DNA of 64,000 nucleotides, from contig NZ_JAVXZY010000002.1 of NCBI RefSeq assembly GCF_032337115.1, positions 124,001-188,000 on the forward strand, given 5' to 3'. The stretch is from Roseateles_C aquae (GTDB taxonomy: Bacteria; Pseudomonadota; Gammaproteobacteria; Burkholderiales; Burkholderiaceae_C). Within the stretch, counting starts at the first letter, position 1. Each line of letters begins with the position of its first letter. A model generated the notes under the pieces. The model worked only from the letters and a program-made list of their open reading frames with translations, ran no database searches and was not told where the DNA came from. This document shows positions 42,601 through 48,575 of this stretch, in pieces. The translations under genes and the position numbers were made by a program.

Positions 42601-45303
42601 TCCAGCAGCCAGGCCGCCGCGCTGACCACGCTGCAGCTGACCAAGATGGAGAGTGACGATCTGCGCGCGCTCAGCACGACCTCGATCCGTGCGCTGACCA
42701 GCACCCAGGTCAACAACCTGACGTCCGACCAGATCGGCCAGCTGACCAATGCCCAGGTGGCAGCGCTGAACACCGATCAGATCAAGAACCTGACCAGTGA
42801 CGCGCTCAACGCGCTGACGACCGACCAGCTGCCATCGCTGACCAGCACGCAGATTGCCGCCATCGGCACGACGCAGCTGACCAAGATGACGACGGACGAT
42901 CTGCAGGCGATCACGACCAGCGGCATCCGCGCCTTCACCACCGATCAGATCAAGGCGCTGACGACCGATGAGATCGTTGCACTGACAGGCAGCCAGGTGG
43001 CCGCGTTGACGACCAACCAAGCCGCCGCGCTGACGACGCTGCAGCTGAACAAGATGGAGACCAATGACCTGCAATCGCTGTCCACCGCCTCGATCCGGGC
43101 GCTGACCAGCACGCAGATCAACAACCTGACGTCCGACCAGATCGGTGCCCTGAGCAACAGCCAGGTCGCGGCCCTGACGACGACGCAGCTCGCCAGCATC
43201 AGCAGCGACGCGCTGAACGCGCTGACGACCGACCAGCTGCCGGCGCTGACCAGCACGCAGGTGGCATCGATCGGCACCACGCAGATCTCCAAGATGACCA
43301 CGGACGATCTGCAGGCGCTGAGCACCTCGGCCATCAAGGCGCTGACCAGCGACCAGATCAAGGCGCTGACGACCGACGAGATCGTCGCGCTGACCGTCGC
43401 CCAGGCCGGTGCACTGACGACGCTCCAAGCGGTCTCGCTGACGACGACCCAGGTCAGCAAGCTGGAGACCGACGATCTGCGCGCGCTGAGCAGCTCGGCC
43501 ATCGCCAACATGAGCAGTGATCAGATCAAGGCGCTGAGCTCGGATCAGATCGTCTCGCTCACCGGCAGCCAGGTGGCCGCACTGACCTCGGCGCAAATCG
43601 CCGCGATCGGTTCGGACGATGTTCAGTCGATGACGACCGACCAGTACGCGGCGATGACTTCGCAGCAGATCCTCGGCTTGACAACCCAGGAGATGGCGGC
43701 GATCGAGACCAACGACCTGCAGTCGCTCAGCATCTTCGCGGTGCGGGCGCTGAACTCGGCGCAGCTGAACGCGCTCAATACCGATCAGATCCAGGCGATC
43801 ACCAACGTCCAGATCAGCGGCCTGAGCAGCACACAGCTGAGCAATATGGCGACCGATGACTTCAAGGCGCTGACGAGCTCGCAGTTCGGTGTGATGACCT
43901 CGACCCAGATCAACGCGTTCAACACGCTGCAGATGTCCAAGATCGACACCGAGGACATTGCCGCACTGACGACCTCGGCGATCCGTGGCATCACCTCGTC
44001 CGATCTGACCGCGTTCAACTCCGATCAGATCTCCGCCCTCACGGTGGCCCAGGTGGCAACGCTGAACAGCGCCCAGATCGCCGGCATCGAAACTTCGGAC
44101 ATCAGCCACATCGGCTCTGACCAGATCGCGGCGATCAGCACCACCGCGCTGAAGGCCCTGAGCACCGATCAGCTGACCGCGCTGACCTCCGACCAGACGG
44201 GTGCCTTCAGCACCAGCCAGATCGCGGCGCTGACCACTGATCACGTCAAGGCCTTGCAGACCGACGACATTGCGCACTTCAGCGTGCAGCAGGTCGCCGC
44301 GCTGACCTCGGCGCAGATCGCGGTGATGTCGACAGCGCAGGTGCTGCAATTCAGCTCTGACGACATCACAGCGCTGTCGACGCTGCAGGTTCATGGCCTG
44401 ACCACGCAGCAGATCCACAACTTCACCACCGATCAGATCCTCGGCCTGGAGACCAACGACATTGCGCACATGAATATGTCGCAGGTGCTGGCCTTCACGA
44501 CTGACCAGACGGCGGCGATGAACGACGATCAGCGTGCCGCGATGTTCCTGGCCACGCCGCTGATGCTCGACCTCGACGGCAATGGCATCAACACCACGGC
44601 GGCGGCCAATGGCGTCAACTTCGATCTGCTCGGCAACGGACAGACGAACAAGTGGGGCTGGACCGGTGGCGGCGATGGCCTGCTGGTGATGGATCGCAAC
44701 CACGACGGCAAGGTCAACGACGGTAGCGAGCTGTTCGGCGCCGGTACGGTGCTGGCCAACGGCAAGAAGGGTGCCGACGGCTTCACCGCCCTGGGCCAGG
44801 AGGACAGCAACAGCGACGGCAAGATCGACGCCCACGACAGCCACTGGAAGGAACTGCAGGTCTGGGTTGACAAGAACCACGACGGCAAGACCGAGGATGG
44901 CGAGCTGAAGAGCCTGGACGAACTCGGCATCACCGAGCTCGACCTGAGCGCCCAGGCCAGCAGCACCGTCGACCATGGCAACGTGATCGGTCTGGTGTCC
45001 GGCTACAAGACGGCCGATGGGCAGACGCATCAGATGGCCGACGTCTGGTTCGCCAAGGACGTCAAACCGGCGCAGACCGAGGAGGCGGCGCATCAGGAGC
45101 TGAAGGTCAGCATCCATGATGTGCTGGCCGGGCCGCAGGGCAATATCCTGGCCGGCAGTGCCACCGCAGGCAACGATGCGCAGCCCCATGCGCATCTGAC
45201 GCCGGTCGATGGCAGCACGCCGCACCTGGATAACCCGCTGGTTCACCTCGGCTTCATCAAGCGGCACGACGACGATGAGAACCGCGCTACACCGCTGATC
45301 TAA
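30604..45303 (+). CDS. Giant octapeptide-repeat protein, predicted type I secretion substrate
   Basis: This 4,899-residue protein (roughly 0.5 MDa) has no Sec signal peptide and no cysteine that I can see. Residues 9-4647 are a continuous array of eight-residue units with consensus [TNS][TS]xQ[IVL]xxL, for example TTDQIPSL, TSAQVAAI, TTLQLNKM and ESDDLRAL. Residues 4648-4899 form a different C-terminal domain with acidic calcium loops: DLDGNG (4656), DRNHDGKV (4697), DSNSDGKID (4734) and DKNHDGKTE (4756). This domain is typical of large type I secretion substrates. Classical RTX nonapeptides are absent. A type I exporter lies 4-11 kb downstream on the other strand, supporting secretion. The ribosome site is weak (GAGTGAG). 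Candidate roles are adhesin, surface layer or biofilm scaffold; an exact function cannot be read from sequence. Confidence 0.9.
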   Translation: MASLITTFSPSQIAGLPTSTLSKLTTEDWAAFNSDQIAALTATQVTSLGTFAINSLSTTQISWFETTDVAAFNTGALRAMNSAQLAALNSDQIGSLTNSQVAALTTLQISNLNSADLNALTTAQVPSLTSAQVGAISTTQLSKMETDDIAALSTTAIRGLNSDQIKALTTDEVVALTAAQAAALTTLQVSSLTTLQLNKMESDDLRALTTSGIRALTSTQFNALSSDQIALLTNAQVAAISTTQIANMSSTALNALTTDQIPSMNSSQIAAIGTTQLSKMTTDDLQAITTSGIRALTTDQIKALTTDEVVALTNAQAAAISSTQAAALTTLQLNKMESDDLRALATSAIRALASNQVNNLSSDQIGALTNAQVAALSTLQLSNITSDALNALTTDQIPSLTSTQIASIGTTQLTKMTTDDLQAITTTGIRALTTDQVKALTTDEVVALTNAQAAALTSTQAAALTTLQLNKMESDDLRALATSAIRALTSTQINNLSSDQIGALTNAQVAALSTTQLSNITSTALNALTTDQLPSLNSAQIASIGTTQISKMDTDDLQAITTSGIRALTSDQIKALTTDEIVALTAVQAAALSSTQASALTTLQLNKMESDDLRALTTTAIRALTSTQINNLSSDQIGALTNAQVAALSTTQLANITSTALNALTTDQMPALTSSQVAAIGTTQLSKMETADLAALTTSGIRALTTDQIKALTTDEIVALTAAQAAALSSTQAAALTTLQLTKMESDDLRALTTTAIRALTSTQVNNLTSDEIGQLSNAQVAALNTDQIKNLTSDALNALTTDQIPSLTSTQIAAIGTTQLTKMTTDDLQAITTSGIRALTTDQVKALTTDEIVALTAAQAAAITSTQAAALTTLQLSKMESDDLRALTTTAIRALTSTQVNNLTSDEIGQLTNAQVAALNTDQIKNLTSDALNALTTDQIPSLTSTQIAAIGTTQLTKMTTDDLQAITTSGVRALTTDQVKALTTDEIVALTAAQAGALTSTQAAALTTLQLSKMESDDLRALTTTAIRALTSTQVNNLTSDEIGQLTNAQVAALTTTQIANLTSDALNALTTDQLPSLTSTQIAAIGTTQLTKMTTDDLQAITTSGIRALTTDQVKALTTDEIVALTGGQVGALTSTQAAALTTLQLNKMETNDLQSLSSASVRALTSSQINNLSSDQIAVLTNAQVGALTTTQLANITSTALNALTTDQMPALTSNQVAAISTTQISKMETDDLAALTTTAVRALTTDQVKALTTDEIVALTAAQAAALTSAQAGAMTTTQVSKMETQDLASMTTTAIKGFSSDQVKAMSTDQLAALTAAQVGSLVTTPANQLAGLSSDAIKALTVTQAAALTSAQLAGLTTTQVAAFDTDDLRALTTTALRGFNTTQLAALNSDQIGALTNAQVAGLTTTQVAGLNSDDLNALTTDQIPSLTSAQVAAIGTTQLSKMTTDDIAALSTSAVRALTTDQIKALTTDEVVALSAAQAAALSSTQAAALTTLQLTKMESDDLRALTTTAIRALSSTQVNNLTSDEIGQLTNAQVAALTTTQIANLTSDALNALTTDQIPSLTSTQIAAIGTTQLTKMTTDDLQAITSSGIRALTTDQIKALTTDEIVALTGTQVAALTTSQAAALTTLQLNKMETNDLQSLTSTAIRALTSSQINNLSSDQIAALSNSQVGALSTLQLSNITSTALNALTTDQVPSLNSAQVAAIGTTQISKMETDDLQALTTSAVRALTTDQVKALTTDEIVALTAAQVGALNSAQAAALTTLQLNKMETNDLQALSSTAIRALTSTQINNLTSDQIVALSNAQVGALTTTQLANITSTALNALTTDQVPSLNSAQVAAIGTTQISKMETDDIAALSTNAVRALTTDQIRALTTDEVVALSGTQAAALTSTQAAALTTLQLNKMESDDLRALTTTAIRALTSTQINNLSSDQIAALTNAQVAALTTTQLANITSTALNALTTDQVPALTSNQVAAIGTTQISKMETDDLAALTTSDVRALTTDQVKALTTDEIVALTAAQAAALTSAQAGAMTTTQVSKMETVDLASMTTTAVKGFSSDQIKAMSTDQLAALTVSQVGNLSTNPANQLAGLTSDGIKALTVAQAAALTSAQLAGLSTTQVAAFDTDDLRALTTLAIRGFNTTQLAALNSDQVGALTNAQVAGLTTTQVAGLNSDDLNALTTDQIPSLTSAQVAAIGTTQLSKMTTDDIAALSTSAVRALTTDQIKALTTDEVVALSAAQAAALSSTQAAALTTLQLTKMESDDLRALTTTAIRALSSTQVNNLTSDEIGQLTNAQVAALNTNQIANLTSDALNALTTDQIPSLTSTQIAAIGTTQLTKMTTDDLQAITTSGIRSLTTDQIKALTTDEIVALTAAQAAAISSTQAAALTTLQLSKMESDDLRALTTTAIRALTSTQVNNLTSDEIGQLTNAQVAALTTTQLANITSTALNALTTDQVPSLNSAQVAAIGTTQISKMDTDDLQALSTTAVRALTTDQIKALTTDEIVALTAAQVAALSSTQAAALTTLQLNKMETNDLQSLTSTAIRALTSTQVNNLSSDQIAVMTNGQVGALTTTQLANITSTALNALTTDQMPALNSAQVAAISTTQISKMETDDIAALSTGAVRALTTDQVKALTTDEIVALTAAQAAALTSAQAGAMTTTQVSKIETTDLASMTTTAVKGFSSDQIKAMSTDQLAALTVSQVGNLSTNPANQLAGLTSDGIKALTVAQAAALTSAQLAGLSTTQVAAFDTDDLRALTTLAIRGFNTTQLAALNSDQVGALTNAQVAGLTTTQVAGLNSDDLNALTTDQIPSLTSAQVAAIGTTQISKMTTDDVAALTTTAVRALTTDQIRALTTDEIVALTAAQVAALSSTQAAALTTLQLNKMETGDLQSLTTTAIRALSSTQINNLSSDQIAVMSNGQVAALTTTQLSNITSDALNALTTDQMPALTSAQVSAIGTTQISKMDTTDLAALSTNALRALTTDQIRALTTDEVVALSVAQAGALTSTQAAALTTLQLTKMESDDLRALTTTAIRALTSTQVNNLTSDEIGQLTNAQVAALSTLQLANITSTALNALTTDQIPSLNSAQIASIGTTQIAKMDTDDVAALTTSGVRALTTDQIRALTTDEVVALTAAQVAALTSTQAAALTTLQLNKMETNDLQALTTTAVRALTSTQVNNLSSDQIAVMTNGQVGALTTTQLANITSTALNALTTDQMPALSSTQVAVIGTTQISKMETDDLAALSTSAVRALTTDQVKALTTDEVVALTAAQAAALTSAQAGAMTTTQVSKMETTDLASMTTTAVKGFSSDQIKAMSTDQLAALTSAQIGNLSTSPANQLAGLSSDAIKALTVAQAAALNSAQLAGLNTTQVAAFDTDDLRALTTLALRGFNSTQLAALNSDQIGALTNAQVGSLSTTQINGLNSDDLNALTTDQIPSLTSAQVAAIGTTQISKMTTDDVAALTTTATRALTTDQIRALTTDEVVALTAAQVAALSSTQAAALTTLQLNKMETGDLQSLTTTAIRALSSTQINNLTSDQIGVLTNGQVAALTTTQLSSITSDALNALTTDQMPALTSAQVSAIGTTQISKMETADLAALGTTTLRALTSDQIKALTTDEIVALTAAQAAALSSTQAAALTTLQLNKMETNDLQALTTTAIRALSSTQINNLSSDQIGALSTAQVAALTTTQLSSITSDALNALTTDQMPALNSAQVAAIGTTQISKMETTDLAALTTTAVRALTTDQIKALTTDEVVALTAAQAAALTSAQAGAFTTTQISKMETTDLAALTTTAIKGLNSDQVKALTTDELAALTAAQIAALATTPANQFAGLSSDSIKALTVAQAAALTSAQIAGFNTTQVAAFDTDDLRALTTAAVRAFTTTQLAALNSDQIGALTNTQVASLTTTQIAGLNSDDLNALTTDQIPSLTSTQVAAIGTTQIAKMETADLAALSTTALRALTTDQIRALTTDEVVALTAAQAGALSSSQAAALTTLQLTKMESDDLRALSTTSIRALTSTQVNNLTSDQIGQLTNAQVAALNTDQIKNLTSDALNALTTDQLPSLTSTQIAAIGTTQLTKMTTDDLQAITTSGIRAFTTDQIKALTTDEIVALTGSQVAALTTNQAAALTTLQLNKMETNDLQSLSTASIRALTSTQINNLTSDQIGALSNSQVAALTTTQLASISSDALNALTTDQLPALTSTQVASIGTTQISKMTTDDLQALSTSAIKALTSDQIKALTTDEIVALTVAQAGALTTLQAVSLTTTQVSKLETDDLRALSSSAIANMSSDQIKALSSDQIVSLTGSQVAALTSAQIAAIGSDDVQSMTTDQYAAMTSQQILGLTTQEMAAIETNDLQSLSIFAVRALNSAQLNALNTDQIQAITNVQISGLSSTQLSNMATDDFKALTSSQFGVMTSTQINAFNTLQMSKIDTEDIAALTTSAIRGITSSDLTAFNSDQISALTVAQVATLNSAQIAGIETSDISHIGSDQIAAISTTALKALSTDQLTALTSDQTGAFSTSQIAALTTDHVKALQTDDIAHFSVQQVAALTSAQIAVMSTAQVLQFSSDDITALSTLQVHGLTTQQIHNFTTDQILGLETNDIAHMNMSQVLAFTTDQTAAMNDDQRAAMFLATPLMLDLDGNGINTTAAANGVNFDLLGNGQTNKWGWTGGGDGLLVMDRNHDGKVNDGSELFGAGTVLANGKKGADGFTALGQEDSNSDGKIDAHDSHWKELQVWVDKNHDGKTEDGELKSLDELGITELDLSAQASSTVDHGNVIGLVSGYKTADGQTHQMADVWFAKDVKPAQTEEAAHQELKVSIHDVLAGPQGNILAGSATAGNDAQPHAHLTPVDGSTPHLDNPLVHLGFIKRHDDDENRATPLI
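30628..44544 (+). repeat. 578-unit octapeptide array in 408-bp modules
   Basis: The array is 4,639 residues: 573 units of eight plus five units of eleven containing PANQ, which adds up exactly. At a higher level 17 units (136 residues, 408 bp) form a module starting at the proline unit TTDQ[IVLM]P[SA][LM]; I count 28 modules. Five PANQ blocks (proline codons at 34597, 36886, 38767, 40648 and 42121) divide them into groups of 9, 5, 4, 4, 3 and 3. Distances between PANQ blocks are 2289, 1881, 1881 and 1473 bp, differing by exactly 408 bp. The last roughly 1 kb of the array is more irregular. Confidence 0.92.
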
Positions 45304-45336
45304 GCCCCACCCTGCGCCAACGGCGTGGGGTCCAGG

Positions 45337-45369
45337 AAGGCCCGTGATGCTCACCGCATCGCGGGCCTT
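45337..45369 (+). terminator. Strong hairpin after the giant gene
   Basis: Arms of 13 bases (45337-45349 and 45357-45369, AAGGCCCG core) pair at 12 positions around a seven-base loop, 34 bases after the stop codon. A smaller CCCCAC/GTGGGG stem (45305-45330) precedes it. There is no long T-run after it, so termination efficiency is uncertain, but it is the natural end of the giant transcript. Confidence 0.65.
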
Positions 45370-45517
45370 CTGCCATTCGTGCCGCTGAGTGCTTGGCCGC
45401 GCAACTGAGGGGCATTGCTGCTGTTGCTCGTGCTTTGGACCGCGGGCCCTGCATTTATGCTGCTAGCATGCGCTCGAACTTCGCCGTCGGCGCCCCGTGC
45501 CCTTGGAGGATTTCACG

Positions 45518-46276
45518 ATGATCCACAGCACCGCCATCGTCTCGCCACGCGCCCAGCTGGGCCGCGATGTCAGCGTCGGTCCCTTCACCATCATTCATGA
45601 CGATGTGGTGATCGGCGACGGCAGCACCATTGATTCGCACTGCGAGATCGGCTACCCCACCGCGCTGGCCGAAGGCGCCAAGCTCGAGATCGGTGCCAAG
45701 GCGCTGATCCGCTCGCACAGCATCTTCTATGCCGGCTCGCGCTTCGGCGAGCGGCTGGTCACTGGCCACCGCGTCACCGTACGCGAACGCACCCATGCCG
45801 GCGCGAACTTCCAGATCGGCACGCTGGGCGATATCCAGGGCCATTGCGAGATCGGCGACTATGTGCGCTTCCACAGCAATGTGCACATCGGCCAGCACTC
45901 CAAGATTGGCAACTTCGTCTGGATCTTCCCCTATGTGGTGCTGACCAATGACCCGCACCCGCCCAGCCATGTGATGATGGGCGCGACCGTCGAGGACTAT
46001 GCGGCCATCGCCACCATGTCCATCATCCTGCCCGGCGTCCGGCTGGGCCAGGGCTGCCTGATCGGCGCGCACAGCTCGGTCAACCGCGACGTGGCACCGG
46101 ATACCGTCGCCGCTGGTGCGCCGGCGAAGTTCGTCTGCAACACCAATGCGGTGAAGCTCAAGGACGGCAGCGGCCGCACCGCCTACCCCTGGCGCCACCA
46201 CTTCCACCGCGGCTATCCGGAGGCAGTCGTCCAGCAATGGCTGGCCGAGGCCGCTGCACTCGCCAACCTATCCTGA
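45518..46276 (+). CDS. LpxA-like hexapeptide acyltransferase
   Basis: This is a 252-residue left-handed beta-helix acyltransferase. It begins MIHSTAIVSPRAQLGRDVSVGPF, like LpxA-type proteins, with repeated turns (IGDGSTIDSHCEIGYP, IGDYVRFHSNVHIGQHSKIGNF, LGQGCLIGAHSSVNRDVAPDTVAAGAPAKFV) and a small C-terminal extension. The ribosome site GGAGGA lies before ATG 45518; a start seven codons earlier is not favoured. Next to an FdtA/FdtB pair it may N-acylate a 3-amino-3,6-dideoxy sugar, though it is not the usual FdtC/QdtC type. It is the only small glycan gene on the plus strand here and stands alone after the giant gene. Confidence 0.75.
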   Translation: MIHSTAIVSPRAQLGRDVSVGPFTIIHDDVVIGDGSTIDSHCEIGYPTALAEGAKLEIGAKALIRSHSIFYAGSRFGERLVTGHRVTVRERTHAGANFQIGTLGDIQGHCEIGDYVRFHSNVHIGQHSKIGNFVWIFPYVVLTNDPHPPSHVMMGATVEDYAAIATMSIILPGVRLGQGCLIGAHSSVNRDVAPDTVAAGAPAKFVCNTNAVKLKDGSGRTAYPWRHHFHRGYPEAVVQQWLAEAAALANLS

Positions 46277-46325
46277 ATGGCGGCTGCATCCGCCTGAGCG
46301 AGGCCAATGCGAGCGGGCTTGAATC

Positions 46326-46406
46326 GACCACAGAGACACAGAGACACAGAGAAGTCCACGGAGCCTTGACTCTGTGCCTACTCTGTGACTCCGTGTCTCC
46401 GTGGTC
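46326..46406. repeat. CACAGAG-type inverted repeat, copy 2
   Basis: Left arm 46326-46351 and right arm 46381-46406 are inverted copies (about 22 of 26 positions pair) made of the same CACAGAG/GACAC words as the element at 17281-17355. The loop again contains CGGAGCC followed by T/C-TGA, and an extra CTCTGTG lies inside it. It sits in the gap between two convergent genes, where it could end transcription from either side. Confidence 0.85.
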
Positions 46407-46453
46407 TGTGTTGAATTGCCCTCGTCGTGCCCAGAAGGGAGCTCGCGCGAGCT

Positions 46454-47449
46454 TCAGGAGGTGACCAAGAGATCCTCGGGCAGCGCCTCCGGCACCGGCA
46501 CCGACAGCCCCGCATAGCGATGCCAGGCGCCGATGAAGGCGCGTTGCGCCTCGGGCGTCGCCGAGGGCAGATCGGCCATGGTGGCGATCAGCTCCTGCAC
46601 ATCGGCTTCCTGGCCATAGCGCTGCACGATGGTTGGGCACAGGCTGGCCAGACAGGCCAGGGCCTGCGCCTCGCTCAGCCGGCCGACGCGCCAGCCGCCC
46701 AGCGCCAGCGCCAGGTAGGCGAAATGGGCCAGCTTCAGCGGCCGGCCATAGGGGTTGGCCGAATGCTGTTCGCCGCTGGTGCGAAAGTAACCCAGCGGCT
46801 CATTGATATAGCCGACCGGCCCGCGCAGGCTGGCCATCAGGAAGGCGCCCAAATCTTCCAGACCGGCAAAGCTGAGGCCACCCAGGGTCGACGCCTCGAT
46901 ATCGGCCACCATGCTGGCGCTGAAGGTCGCGTTGGAGAACTCGCCCAACCAATTGCCGCTAACGGCCGCTGTGCTGGCGAACAGCGTGCCGGCGTCCAGG
47001 GCCAGGGTGCGCTCGGGATGGTAGGAAACGGCCGTGGGTACCGGCAGCTCGCGCAGCGGCTGGCCGTTCTCCAATGCGGTCCAGCGCCGGCTCACCACGC
47101 AATGGACCTGCCCGCTGCCATGGGCCTGCAGATGGCGCTCGTAAAAGGTCGGGTAGCAGATGTCATCGTCCAGCCAGATGTGGAACAGCTCGGTCTGGCC
47201 CGCGTACTGCTTGAGCAGGTAGAGGAAGTTGTTCCAGGCACCATTGCGCTGACCTGGGATGACCTCGATGTTCATGTCCGCCAGCGCGGTCTTGACGGCC
47301 GGCTGATTCAATTGCGCGACAAAGTCCTGGTTCGGGCTGTCGTCGGAGAACAGGATGCGCGCGGGCTTGACGGTCTGCTGGCGCATCGCCGTCAACAGCT
47401 CCATCAGGTACTTGCTCTTGTAGGCGGGAACCAGGGTGGTGATGCGCAT
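46454..47449 (-). CDS. GT2-like glycosyltransferase
   Basis: This is a 331-residue protein with an N-terminal GT-A fold: MRITTLVPAYKSKYLMELL, then ILFSDDSPNQD and the acidic motif IWLDDDICY (about residues 91-99) that binds the sugar nucleotide metal. The C-terminal half is helical and not recognised. There is no membrane segment. It follows the aminotransferase by 19 bases in the FdtA-FdtB operon, so it probably transfers the amino sugar made there. Confidence 0.8.
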   Translation of the reverse strand: MRITTLVPAYKSKYLMELLTAMRQQTVKPARILFSDDSPNQDFVAQLNQPAVKTALADMNIEVIPGQRNGAWNNFLYLLKQYAGQTELFHIWLDDDICYPTFYERHLQAHGSGQVHCVVSRRWTALENGQPLRELPVPTAVSYHPERTLALDAGTLFASTAAVSGNWLGEFSNATFSASMVADIEASTLGGLSFAGLEDLGAFLMASLRGPVGYINEPLGYFRTSGEQHSANPYGRPLKLAHFAYLALALGGWRVGRLSEAQALACLASLCPTIVQRYGQEADVQELIATMADLPSATPEAQRAFIGAWHRYAGLSVPVPEALPEDLLVTS

Positions 47450-47468
47450 GGTGCGAATCCTTGTGGCC

Positions 47469-48575
47469 TCAGCCCGCCCTCAGCGCCTGGCGCAGCACGC
47501 TGACGACCTGGCTGACCTCGTCGGCGCTCATATAGGGCGCGATCGGCAGGCTCAGCACCTCATGCTGCAGCTGCTCGGCCACCGGCAAGTCCGGCCAGCT
47601 CTGGTCGGCATAGGCCTGCTGGCGGTGGCAGGCGATCGGATAGTGAACCAGGTGGCCGATCTGCGCCGCGCTCAGCGCGCGCTGCAAGGCCTCGCGGCGC
47701 GGGCTGCGCACGACCATCAGATGCCAGGCCGATTCGGCCTGCGGCAGCTGCGCCGGCAAGCCCAGCTCCAGATCCTGCAGCTGCTCCAGGTACGCCGCGG
47801 CCACGGCACGGCGCGCGGCGTTTTCGGCATCCAGTGCCGGCAGCTTGGCGCGCAGCATCGCGGCCTGGATTTCGTCCAGCCGCGAGTTCACACCGGCGAA
47901 CTCGTGGTGGTATTTGATGCTGGCGCCATAGTTGCGCAGCTTCTTCAGCCGCTCGGCCAGCTGATCATCGCTGGTCGTGATGGCCCCACCATCGCCCAGC
48001 GCGCCGAGGTTCTTGCCCGGGTAGAAGCTGAAGCCGGCGGCATCGCCCAGACTGCCGGCACGCCGGCCGGCATAGCGGGCGCCGTGAGCCTGTGCGGCAT
48101 CCTCGATCACCTTGAGGCCATGCTTCTTCGCAATTGCCAGAATGGGATCCATATCGGCCGGCTGGCCATAGAGGTGCACCGGCATGATGGCGCGGGTGCG
48201 CGGCGTGATGCGCGCCTCGATCAGCGCCGGGCCGATGTTGTGCGTGGCCGGGTCTGGGTCCACCGGCACCGGCGTCGCGCCGGCCTGGCTGACGGCCAGC
48301 CAGGTGGCGATGAAGGTGTTCGAGGGCACGATGACCTCGTCGCCGGCGCCGATGTCATAGGCACGCAGGATCAGCGTCAGCGCATCCAAGCCGTTGGCCA
48401 CACCGATGCAGTGTTTGGCCTCGCAGTAGCGGGCGAACTCCTGCTCAAAGGCCTCGTTCTCAGCGCCGAGGATGTACCAGCCCGAGGCCAGCACGCGGTC
48501 GATGGCGGCACGCAGCGCCGGCTCATGCGCGGCATTGACGCGCTTCAGGTCCAGGAATGGAATCACTTGCTCCAC
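47469..48575 (-). CDS. DegT/DnrJ/EryC1 sugar aminotransferase (FdtB/QdtB-like)
   Basis: This is a 368-residue PLP aminotransferase. The start IPFLDLKRVNAAHEPALRAAI and GSGWYILG-type segment (here SGWYILGAENEAFE) are typical of the DnrJ/FdtB class. The PLP-binding lysine is K188 in FYPGKNLGALGDGGA, and VIEDAAQAHGA precedes it. Next to an FdtA-type 3,4-ketoisomerase it should make dTDP-3-amino-3,6-dideoxyhexose (Fuc3N or Qui3N). Its start overlaps the FdtA-like gene end by 13 bases. Confidence 0.9.
   Translation of the reverse strand: MEQVIPFLDLKRVNAAHEPALRAAIDRVLASGWYILGAENEAFEQEFARYCEAKHCIGVANGLDALTLILRAYDIGAGDEVIVPSNTFIATWLAVSQAGATPVPVDPDPATHNIGPALIEARITPRTRAIMPVHLYGQPADMDPILAIAKKHGLKVIEDAAQAHGARYAGRRAGSLGDAAGFSFYPGKNLGALGDGGAITTSDDQLAERLKKLRNYGASIKYHHEFAGVNSRLDEIQAAMLRAKLPALDAENAARRAVAAAYLEQLQDLELGLPAQLPQAESAWHLMVVRSPRREALQRALSAAQIGHLVHYPIACHRQQAYADQSWPDLPVAEQLQHEVLSLPIAPYMSADEVSQVVSVLRQALRAG

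Noticed and set aside
30628..44544. Repeat array considered as CRISPR or tandem non-coding DNA
   Set aside because: There are no constant repeats with unique spacers; the units are coding, in frame throughout, and vary mainly at third codon positions.
44545..45303. RTX nonapeptide toxin or serralysin domain
   Set aside because: No GGxGxDxUx repeats and no HExxH protease motif are present; only isolated Asp loops are seen.
30769..45354. Very long open frames on the minus strand opposite the giant gene (up to about 1,235 codons, in two frames)
   Set aside because: They arise because the 24-bp repeat uses few codons whose complements contain no stops; their translations are low-complexity Arg/Gly/Gln or Val/Ser/Ala repeats without domains or ribosome sites.
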